Shown: in pieces, positions 1 through 4,957 of the stretch | Layout: the number at the start of each line of letters is the position of its first letter | How positions within the stretch are numbered: position 1 is the stretch's first letter | Origin: an uncultured Collinsella sp. | GTDB taxonomy: Bacteria > Actinomycetota > Coriobacteriia > Coriobacteriales > Coriobacteriaceae | Reading direction: 5' to 3' | Length of the DNA stretch: 8,778 bases | Assembly: GCA_902489955.1 (NCBI GenBank) | Contig: CABUBY010000072.1 | Coordinates: 1 to 8,778, forward strand | Program-made: the position numbers and the translations under genes | Notes under the pieces: generated by a model | Seen by the model: the letters and a program-made list of their open reading frames with translations, nothing else | What the model was told of the DNA's origin: nothing | Databases searched by the model: none

Positions 1-354
1 GCGCGCCGGCGTGAGCTTTTTGGAATCGTTGATGCCCCAGACGCGCGGCTCCATAGGAAGGCAGACGGCGCATACCGTCAAAGGACCGGCCACCGATCCG
101 CGACCCACCTCGTCGACACCAACGACCACCCCATCGCCGCCAAGCTCATGCATAAGCTCGTACATGTCATTGACGCGCTCGCGCTCGGCAAGTTCCTTGG
201 CATGGCGCTTAAGAGCACGCTCGCAAGCCTTGATCACCTGCTGGCGCGGGTCCTCGCGATAATGCTCCACGAGGGCGGGGATCTCCTCAAACGTTGCGCT
301 CGCCAGCTCTCCGGCAACCTGCGATGCCGAAACCGAGCTCGTCATGTTGGCCAT
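1..354 (-). CDS. rnhB: Ribonuclease HII, N-terminal part (runs off the left edge)
   Basis: RNase HII removes ribonucleotides misincorporated in DNA and cleaves RNA in RNA-DNA hybrids in the cytoplasm. I translated 118 residues by hand. The family signature VGVDEVGRGSVAGP lies at about residues 78-91, with Asp81 and Glu82 as the first two catalytic acids, and NDSKKLTP follows at 109-116. The remaining catalytic acids lie beyond the window. About 75 residues precede the catalytic core, including DPRQQVIKACERALKRHAK. This resembles the N-terminal extension of Bacillus-type RNase HII. The ATG at 354 is chosen over the in-frame ATG at 345 because a strong AAGGAGG (362-368) sits 7 nt upstream of it. 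The gene follows rplS after 93 nt that contain a terminator-like hairpin. The protein is incomplete only because of the window edge. Confidence 0.95.
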   Translation of the reverse strand, partial: MANMTSSVSASQVAGELASATFEEIPALVEHYREDPRQQVIKACERALKRHAKELAERERVNDMYELMHELGGDGVVVGVDEVGRGSVAGPLTVCAVCLPMEPRVWGINDSKKLTPAR

Positions 355-382
355 ACCAGGCCCTCCTTGCATGCAAATCAGA

Positions 383-413
383 TAAAAAGAAGGGCCACCC
401 GAAGGTGACCCTT
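383..413 (-). terminator. Intrinsic terminator or attenuator between rplS and rnhB
   Basis: On the minus strand AAGGGTCACC-TTCG-GGTGGCCCTT forms a 10-bp stem (arms 404-413 and 390-399, one T-G wobble) closed by a stable TTCG tetraloop. CTTTTTAT follows immediately (383-389 on the complementary strand), so stem plus U-run fit a classical rho-independent terminator for the rplS transcript. A smaller 6-bp hairpin, TGTCCA/TGGACA (415-432), lies just upstream of it. The U-run ends only about 14 nt before the rnhB ribosome-binding site, which leaves no room for a separate promoter after it. Partial read-through into rnhB is therefore likely. Confidence 0.85.
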
Positions 414-447
414 GTGTCCAAACGAGTGGACAGACGCTGCAATCTTC

Positions 448-789
448 TTAGCGCTTCTCGGGGATGCGAGCAGCCTTGCCCACCTTGTCGCGGAGGTAGT
501 ACAGCTTGGCGCGACGGACGCGACCATGACGAACGACCTCGAGCTTGGCGATCTTGGGGCTGTGAAGCGGGAAGGTACGCTCAACACCGACACCGAAGGA
601 CATCTTGCGGACGGTGAAGGTCTCGCGGGCACCGGCGCCGGCCATGCGGATGACGTCGCCCTGGAAGACCTGGATGCGCTCGCGGTCGCCTTCCTTAATG
701 CGGTAGTGAACCTTGACGTTGTCGGCGACGCGAACCTGAGGAATGTCCTCGCGGATCTGCTGACGCTCGATTGCGCGGATGTAATCCAT
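448..789 (-). CDS. rplS: 50S ribosomal protein L19
   Basis: L19 is a structural protein of the large ribosomal subunit, located at the 30S-50S interface. The 113-residue product has the family pattern throughout: an N-terminal helix with MDYIRAIERQQIREDIPQVR, then VKVHYRIKEGDRERIQVFQGDVI (residues about 26-48), ARETFTVRKMSFGVGVERTFPLHSP, and the basic C-terminal segment GRVRRAKLYYLRDKVGKAARI. The length is usual for the family (about 115). The ATG at 789 is preferred over an in-frame TTG two codons upstream (795): AAGGA at 797-801 is 7 nt from the ATG but only 1 nt from the TTG. The gene has its own promoter and a structured leader, and it is followed by an intrinsic terminator. It therefore looks like a mainly monocistronic unit with read-through to rnhB. 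Confidence 0.97.
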   Translation of the reverse strand: MDYIRAIERQQIREDIPQVRVADNVKVHYRIKEGDRERIQVFQGDVIRMAGAGARETFTVRKMSFGVGVERTFPLHSPKIAKLEVVRHGRVRRAKLYYLRDKVGKAARIPEKR

Positions 790-796
790 GTGCAAT

Positions 797-801
797 TCCT
801 T
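797..801 (-). promoter_or_regulatory. rplS ribosome-binding site (decides the start)
   Basis: AAGGA on the minus strand lies 7 nt before the ATG at 789. The alternative TTG at 795 would be 1 nt away, too close for normal Shine-Dalgarno pairing. Confidence 0.75.
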
Positions 802-813
802 ACTCTTCTAGAG

Positions 814-837
814 GTGCCGTACCACCTTGGCCGGCAC
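814..837 (-). promoter_or_regulatory. rplS leader hairpin, possible L19 autoregulatory element
   Basis: Within the predicted 5' untranslated region of rplS, GTGCCG (832-837) pairs perfectly with CGGCAC (814-819). The stem can be extended inward by GCC pairing with GGT around a bulged A. It ends 12 nt before the AAGGA ribosome-binding site. Leaders of r-protein genes, including rplS in Firmicutes, often bind the encoded protein. I see a hairpin in the right place, but I cannot match it to a known L19 leader consensus. Confidence 0.4.
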
Positions 838-858
838 GTAGTTGAACAAACGTATTCG

Positions 859-886
859 AGTATACACGCGCGGGTTTCTGCTGCAA
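859..886 (-). promoter_or_regulatory. Predicted sigma-70-type promoter of rplS
   Basis: On the minus strand TTGCAG (881-886, -35) is followed by a 16-nt spacer and TATACT (859-864, -10). An A/T run (GTAAAAAATT, 891-900) sits just upstream of the -35, as an UP-element would. Transcription would begin near 852 and give a leader of about 60 nt. The position after the ppdK terminator fits an independent rplS unit. Confidence 0.65.
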
Positions 887-902
887 GAACAATTTTTTAC
901 GC

Positions 903-918
903 AGACAAAAAGACAAAA
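903..918. repeat. Tandem 8-bp duplication in the ppdK-rplS spacer
   Basis: AGACAAAA occurs twice head to tail (903-910 and 911-918 on the plus strand). On the transcribed strand this gives two TTTTGTCT units between the ppdK terminator hairpin and the rplS promoter. It may simply be part of the A/T-rich region upstream of the promoter. Confidence 0.6.
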
Positions 919-932
919 CCCGCACATGATAA

Positions 933-960
933 CCGCCCGCCTCACGAATGAGACGGGCGG
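933..960 (-). terminator. TTCG-loop hairpin after ppdK, probable terminator
   Basis: CCGCCCGTCTCA-TTCG-TGAGGCGGGCGG on the minus strand makes a 12-bp stem (arms 949-960 and 933-944) with one T-G wobble and a TTCG loop, 39 nt after the ppdK stop codon. Only TTATCATG follows. A U-rich stretch begins about a dozen nucleotides later (903-920), so this is a strong stem with a poor immediate U-run. It lies between a complete gene and a new promoter, which supports termination or protection of the ppdK 3' end. Confidence 0.7.
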
Positions 961-999
961 CATGAAGGGGGGCTACGCTAGGCGTCTAAACCCAAAACG

Positions 1000-3750
1000 T
1001 TAGGCGGAACGCTTGGCCTCGAGCTTGGCCTGAGCGGCAGCCAGGCGTGCGAGGGGCACGCGGTAGGGCGAGCAGGACACGTAGTCCACGTCGGCCACGT
1101 TAAACAGGCCCTTGATGGACTTGGGGTCGCCGCCGTGCTCGCCGCACACGCCAAAGTGCATGCCCGGGTTGGTGGCGCGGCCCTTCTCGACAGCCATGCG
1201 CACCAGCTCGAGCACCGCCGCGTCGATGGTCTCGAAGGGATTGTCCTTCAAGATCTTCTTATGCATGTACAGCGGGATGAACTTAGCCTCGGCGTCGTCA
1301 CGCGAGAAACCGAAGGTCGTCTGGGTGAGGTCGTTGGTGCCAAAGCAGAAGAAGTCTGCGTAATGGGCGATCTCGTCAGCGATCATGCAGGCGCGCGGCA
1401 GCTCGAGCATCGTGCCCACGGGAATATTGAGCTCGACGCCTTCTTCGTCGGAAACCTCGGCGATTACGCGCTCGATAACCTCGCGGGTCTGGACATGCTC
1501 GGCCGTGATGGAAACGAGCGGAACCATGATCTCGGGGCGCGGGTCGACGCCCTCCTTGATAAGGTGGGCAGCAGCCGTGGCGACGGCGCGAACCTGCATG
1601 AGCGGCAGATCGCCAAAGACGACGGACAGGCGCACGCCCCGTAGGCCGAGCATCGGGTTGGACTCGACCATGCCGTCGATACGACGCAAGCGGGCGCGCA
1701 GGACGGCAAGCTCTTTCTCGCAGGCGCCAGCGGCTTCCTTCTTGGTGATGGCGACCTCGAGCTCGCGAGGATTATCCAGGAACTCATGAAGCGGCGGATC
1801 GAGCAGGCGGACGACCACATCGCGACCGGACATGGTCTTGAACATCGCCAGGAAGTCCTCGGTCTGAACCTTGAGCAGGTCGGCCAGGGCCTGCTGCTTC
1901 ACGGCCTCATCGTCAGACAGGATAAAGCTCTGGATGATGTTCTTACGGTCGCCTAGGAACATGTGCTCGGTGCGGCACAGGCCAATAGCCTCGGCGCCAA
2001 ACTCGAGTGCGAGCTCGGCATCCTCGGGGTTGTCGGCGTTGACGCGCACGTGGTTGGCGTGACCGTCGCTCTCGTCCAGACGGATCTCGTCGGCCCAGGA
2101 CAGGATGGTGTCCAGGTCGCCGGTGAGCTCGGCCGAAACCAGATCGACGGCGCCGTCGACGACGATACCCTGGGTACCGTCGATGGAAATGACATCGCCC
2201 TCGCGCAGCACGCGGTCGATGCCCTCGATACGCACGACCTTCTCGGCGGCGTCGATGTGGAAGCGCTCAACGCCGCAGACACAGGGCGTACCCATGCCGC
2301 GGGCGATAACGGCGGCATGGCTCGTCTTGCCACCGTGGCTGGTCAGGATGCCCTCGGCGGCGACCATGCCCTTCAGGTCGTCGGGGTTGGTCTCCCAACG
2401 AACCAGAATGACCTTGTGACCCTCGGCGGAACGCGCGACAGCGTCGTCGCTCGAGAACACGACCTCGCCCACGGCGGCACCGGGGCTGGCATTAAGACCG
2501 CTGGCGAGAGCCTCGTACTTCTTGGAGGCGTCGAACTGCGGGTGAAGGAGCTGGTCGAGTTGCGCGGGATCGATGCGGCTCACGGCCTCTTCGCGGGTGA
2601 TCAGGCCTTCCTCGACCATTTCGATGGCGATGCGCAGGGCGGCGGTGGCGGTGCGCTTGCCCACGCGGGTCTGGAGCATCCAGAGCTTGCCCTGCTCGAT
2701 GGTAAACTCGATATCGCACATATCGCGGTAATGATCCTCGAGCGTCAGGAACACGCGCTCGAGCTCCTCACCTGCGGACTCGAGGCCCGGGGTGGTCTTG
2801 AGGTCGGCGATGGGCTCGGTGTTGCGGATACCGGCGACGACGTCCTCGCCCTGGGCATTAACCAAAAAGTCACCGTAGAACTCCTTGGTGCCGTCGGCCG
2901 GATTACGCGTAAAGGCGACACCGGTCGCAGAGGTCTCGCCCTTGTTGCCAAAGGCCATGGCCTGCACGTTGACGGCGGTGCCGAGCTCGTCGGAGATGCC
3001 GTGCTGCTTGCGGTAGATGCAGGCGCGCTCGTTCATCCAGCTGCCAAAGACGGCCTGGATGGCAAGGCGTAGCTGAAGCTCCGGGTCGTGCGGGAAGACG
3101 GGCTTGCCGTCAGCGACCTCGAGCTCGGGATACAGGGAGGCATCGACGTTCTCGGAGAAGATGCCCTTAAAGGTCTCGACGAGCTCCTGCAGATCCTCGG
3201 CCGAAAGCTCGGAATCGACGCGAACGCCGGCGACCAGGCGGGCCTGGGTCAGGGCGTTCTCGAACAGGTCGGCGTCAACGCCCATGACGACGTTGGAGAA
3301 CATCTGGATAAAGCGGCGGTAGCTATCCCAGGCAAAACGCGGATTTTGCGTCTGGGCGATGAGGCCCTGAACGGAGTCGTCGTTGAGGCCCAAGTTGAGA
3401 ACCGTGTCCATCATACCGGGCATGGAGAACGGAGCGCCCGAACGAACCGACACGAGCAGCGGATCGTTGTCGTCACCGAGCTTCTTGCCGCAGCGAGCCT
3501 CGAGGTCCGCCTCGGCGGCAACGATCTCATCGAGTGCGCCCCCGGGCCACACGTTGCCGGCACCGGAGTACTCGACGCAAGTCTGGCAGGTAATGGTAAA
3601 GCCACCGGGAACCGGCAGGCCGATGCGGCTCATCTCGGCAAGGTTTGCGCCCTTGCCGCCAAGCACGAAGTTCATGGACTTGTCGCCCTCAGTGACACAG
3701 GTGCCCTGGGCGTCGGTTCCAAAACGGTAAACCCTCTTGCAATCGCTCAC
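1000..3750 (-). CDS. ppdK: Pyruvate, phosphate dikinase
   Basis: PPDK interconverts pyruvate + ATP + Pi and PEP + AMP + PPi. In anaerobes it serves gluconeogenesis or PPi-linked glycolysis in the cytoplasm. The 916-residue protein holds the whole fold. The ATP-grasp half (about 1-360) has LGGKGANLAEM (30-40), SVRSGAPFSMPGMMDT (101-116, Arg103), and Glu348, Gln360 and Arg362 near IEQGKLWMLQTR. The swivelling domain has GGKTSHAAVIARGMG (473-487) with catalytic His478 and regulatory Thr476. The PEP/pyruvate barrel (from about 535) has Arg593, Arg648, Glu783, Asn806 and Cys869 in CGEHGGDP. Residue roles come from alignment by eye to the Clostridium symbiosum enzyme (874 residues). The present protein is somewhat longer, with extra residues around 200-222. 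Translation starts at a GTG, preceded by GGAAGGGG (3758-3765) at 7 nt. Its regulator gene ppsR lies 297 nt upstream. All key residues are present. Confidence 0.97.
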   Translation of the reverse strand: MSDCKRVYRFGTDAQGTCVTEGDKSMNFVLGGKGANLAEMSRIGLPVPGGFTITCQTCVEYSGAGNVWPGGALDEIVAAEADLEARCGKKLGDDNDPLLVSVRSGAPFSMPGMMDTVLNLGLNDDSVQGLIAQTQNPRFAWDSYRRFIQMFSNVVMGVDADLFENALTQARLVAGVRVDSELSAEDLQELVETFKGIFSENVDASLYPELEVADGKPVFPHDPELQLRLAIQAVFGSWMNERACIYRKQHGISDELGTAVNVQAMAFGNKGETSATGVAFTRNPADGTKEFYGDFLVNAQGEDVVAGIRNTEPIADLKTTPGLESAGEELERVFLTLEDHYRDMCDIEFTIEQGKLWMLQTRVGKRTATAALRIAIEMVEEGLITREEAVSRIDPAQLDQLLHPQFDASKKYEALASGLNASPGAAVGEVVFSSDDAVARSAEGHKVILVRWETNPDDLKGMVAAEGILTSHGGKTSHAAVIARGMGTPCVCGVERFHIDAAEKVVRIEGIDRVLREGDVISIDGTQGIVVDGAVDLVSAELTGDLDTILSWADEIRLDESDGHANHVRVNADNPEDAELALEFGAEAIGLCRTEHMFLGDRKNIIQSFILSDDEAVKQQALADLLKVQTEDFLAMFKTMSGRDVVVRLLDPPLHEFLDNPRELEVAITKKEAAGACEKELAVLRARLRRIDGMVESNPMLGLRGVRLSVVFGDLPLMQVRAVATAAAHLIKEGVDPRPEIMVPLVSITAEHVQTREVIERVIAEVSDEEGVELNIPVGTMLELPRACMIADEIAHYADFFCFGTNDLTQTTFGFSRDDAEAKFIPLYMHKKILKDNPFETIDAAVLELVRMAVEKGRATNPGMHFGVCGEHGGDPKSIKGLFNVADVDYVSCSPYRVPLARLAAAQAKLEAKRSA

Positions 3751-3757
3751 GATACTT

Positions 3758-3780
3758 CCCCTTCCATGCGCCTACGCGCA
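3758..3780 (-). promoter_or_regulatory. ppdK ribosome-binding site with abutting hairpin
   Basis: GGAAGGGG (3758-3765) lies 7 nt before the GTG start of ppdK. Directly upstream, TGCGC-GTAG-GCGCA (3767-3780) forms a perfect 5-bp stem with a 4-nt loop, one nucleotide from the ribosome-binding site. A very similar hairpin abuts the ribosome-binding site of ppsR. A further small stem, CCCGC/GCGGG (3801-3815), lies higher in the same leader. Confidence 0.5.
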
Positions 3781-3825
3781 CGACCGTGGTAACGAATCGA
3801 CCCGCCGGATGCGGGCCGTGAGGGA

Positions 3826-3831
3826 ACTATA
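3826..3831 (-). promoter_or_regulatory. Candidate -10 element for ppdK
   Basis: TATAGT on the minus strand (3826-3831) is a good -10 match that would start transcription near 3819 and give a leader of about 70 nt. The hexamer 17 nt upstream (GCAAAC) is a poor -35, so this promoter would probably need an activator. The TTTACC array lies just upstream. Other possible promoters in the same gap are GATAAT at 3986-3991, with AAGACT 17 nt upstream, and TTGACC in the loop of the 13-bp inverted repeat with an extended TGGTATCTT downstream. I cannot choose between them with certainty. Confidence 0.4.
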
Positions 3832-3872
3832 CGGCGGGCATTGAACGGGTTTGCGTAGAGGGCGCGGGGTTT

Positions 3873-3920
3873 GGTAAACGTGGTAAATGTGGCGGTAAAC
3901 GGTAGGTAAAGTTGGTTACC
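3873..3920. repeat. Array of TTTACC boxes upstream of ppdK
   Basis: On the minus strand TTTACC occurs four times within 38 nt (3873-3878, 3882-3887, 3894-3899, 3905-3910). The related GTAACC (3915-3920) follows. Start-to-start spacings are 9, 12 and 11 nt, close to one helical turn. Relative to the candidate -10 at 3826 the boxes lie roughly 55 to 90 nt upstream of the predicted start site, where activator sites are common. A single oppositely oriented copy is at 3980-3985. No known regulator is recognised. Confidence 0.6.
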
Positions 3921-3929
3921 TTATGAAGA

Positions 3930-3989
3930 TACCATTACAAGAAACTTGCAGGTCAAATGCAAGTTTCTTGCTAAATCGCTTTACCATTA
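3930..3989. repeat. 8-bp direct repeat TACCATTA flanking the inverted repeat
   Basis: TACCATTA is present exactly at 3930-3937 and again at 3982-3989 on the plus strand, 52 bp apart. The left copy abuts the 13-bp inverted repeat and the right copy lies 11 nt beyond its other end. This could be a pair of protein sites on the same helical face or the footprint of a small past insertion. Confidence 0.55.
3938..3970. repeat. Perfect 13-bp inverted repeat in the ppsR-ppdK gap
   Basis: CAAGAAACTTGCA (3938-3950) and TGCAAGTTTCTTG (3958-3970) are exact reverse complements separated by the 7-nt spacer GGTCAAA. As RNA this is a long stable hairpin, but neither strand has a U-run after it, so it is not a classical intrinsic terminator. 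The stem is much less GC-rich than the surrounding genes. It may be an operator for a dimeric regulator, an RNA-processing or 3'-end structure for ppsR, or a dispersed repeat. Confidence 0.85.
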
Positions 3990-3991
3990 TC

Positions 3992-4030
3992 GTGCATTAT
4001 TTTTAGTTAGTCTTTTAAAGACAGTGCATT
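3992..4030. repeat. GTGCATT direct repeat around a 13-bp palindrome
   Basis: GTGCATT is found at 3992-3998 and 4024-4030, 32 bp apart (about three helical turns). Between them lies GTCTTTTAAAGAC (4010-4022), a perfect odd palindrome with 6-bp arms. The block starts 17 nt after the ppsR stop codon and is strongly A/T-rich. It could be an operator pair or part of the ppsR 3' end. No U-run follows the palindrome on the minus strand. Confidence 0.55.
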
Positions 4031-4047
4031 TTAGCTACCCCAATGAG

Positions 4048-4923
4048 TTAGCTTTGCTGGGCTCGGCGGGCGGCGCGACGGGCACGGGCTTCTTGGATTT
4101 CCTCCAAGTGGCTGATGATCTCGGAGGCGCTCTCCTCGATGGCCTTGCCGTCGGTACGCACCACAAAGCAGCCTAGGCGCTTCATGAGGGCACGAGCTTC
4201 CTCGAGCTCGCTGCGCACGCTCTCGGGCTCGGCATAGGAGCCGGCAACGGCACGGGCGTAGTCATCGCCCAAGCGGCTATCGCGAATCTCGGAAATAACG
4301 TCGACGGTCGAAATCAGGCCAAACAAACGCATCGGGTCGACCTCGTAAATCGACTTTGGCGGTTCCATACCATGCGCCAACGGAACATTGGCAACCTTGT
4401 AACCCTGATAAGCCAAATACATCGACAACGGCGTCTTGGATGTACGCGACACACCCAGCAGCACGATATCGGCACCCGACAGATCGTCGCAACCACGACC
4501 GTCATCGTGCTCAACGAAATACTCCATGGCATCGATGCGGTGGAAATAGCGGTCGTCGGTCTTATGAATCACGCCAGCCACGCCCTTGGGCGCAACGCCG
4601 ATAAGCGATGAAAGCACGGCGAGTGTCGGGCCGATCAGGTCGACCGAACGGATATGCAGCATACCTAGGTAATCGAGCACGCGAGCACGAAGGGCCGGGT
4701 CGACGATGGTATGGAACACGGCGATATCGCGATGGTCCGCATCGACGCGCGGCCCCACAAATGACTTGACCTGCTCCACGGAGGTCACCTTAGGCAGGCG
4801 TAAAACGCGAAAAGCCCCTTCATCAAATTGCCCGGACGCCGCAAGCACCACCTCACAAGCGGTATCACCGAGCGAGTCGGAGATAACGATAACGGTGGGA
4901 CGAGCGGTGACCGGGCAATCCAT
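4048..4923 (-). CDS. ppsR: PPDK/PEP synthase regulatory protein (DUF299 kinase/phosphorylase)
   Basis: Members of this family use ADP to phosphorylate a threonine next to the catalytic histidine of PPDK or PEP synthase, which inactivates it. They reverse this with inorganic phosphate. The 291-residue product shows the family features: an N-terminal IVISDSLGDTA segment (12-22), the central P-loop-like GVSRTSKTPLS (157-167, Lys163), YKVANVPLAHGMEPP, and the C-terminal TDGKAIEESASEI (258-269). A basic, Ala/Arg-rich tail follows. ATG at 4923 is supported by AAAAGGAG (4930-4937) at 6 nt. The next gene downstream is ppdK, whose Thr476 two residues before His478 is the expected target, so PPDK rather than PEP synthase is the probable partner. 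It lies 34 nt after glyS and may be co-transcribed with glyQS. Confidence 0.95.
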   Translation of the reverse strand: MDCPVTARPTVIVISDSLGDTACEVVLAASGQFDEGAFRVLRLPKVTSVEQVKSFVGPRVDADHRDIAVFHTIVDPALRARVLDYLGMLHIRSVDLIGPTLAVLSSLIGVAPKGVAGVIHKTDDRYFHRIDAMEYFVEHDDGRGCDDLSGADIVLLGVSRTSKTPLSMYLAYQGYKVANVPLAHGMEPPKSIYEVDPMRLFGLISTVDVISEIRDSRLGDDYARAVAGSYAEPESVRSELEEARALMKRLGCFVVRTDGKAIEESASEIISHLEEIQEARARRAARRAQQS

Positions 4924-4929
4924 GGGGGG

Positions 4930-4951
4930 CTCCTTTTGCGCTTATGCGCAA
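4930..4951 (-). promoter_or_regulatory. ppsR ribosome-binding site with abutting hairpin
   Basis: In the 34-nt glyS-ppsR gap, TTGCGC-ATAA-GCGCAA (4936-4951) forms a perfect 6-bp stem. Its 3' arm runs into the AAAAGGAG ribosome-binding site (4930-4937). The core TGCGC-N4-GCGCA is the same as in the hairpin before the ppdK ribosome-binding site. Confidence 0.5.
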
Positions 4952-4957
4952 GCTGGC

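Noticed and set aside
3749..3767. Six-codon ATG...TGA frame just before ppdK whose TGA overlaps the GTG start
   Set aside because: The ATG has no ribosome-binding site of its own and its A belongs to the hairpin. The overlap is more simply explained by the ppdK ribosome-binding site and start. Coupling cannot be excluded.
1963..3792. Two long plus-strand frames (1963-3072 and 3088-3792) opposite ppdK
   Set aside because: They are antisense to a complete PPDK with all catalytic residues, resemble no family, and have the low-complexity Gly/Ala/Leu/Asp-rich look of antisense translation.
3751..4047. Small RNA gene, tRNA or CRISPR array in the ppsR-ppdK gap
   Set aside because: No tRNA-like cloverleaf is apparent, the repeats are short (6-13 bp) and unequal, and no repeat-spacer regularity is present. 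A small RNA cannot be ruled out without expression data.
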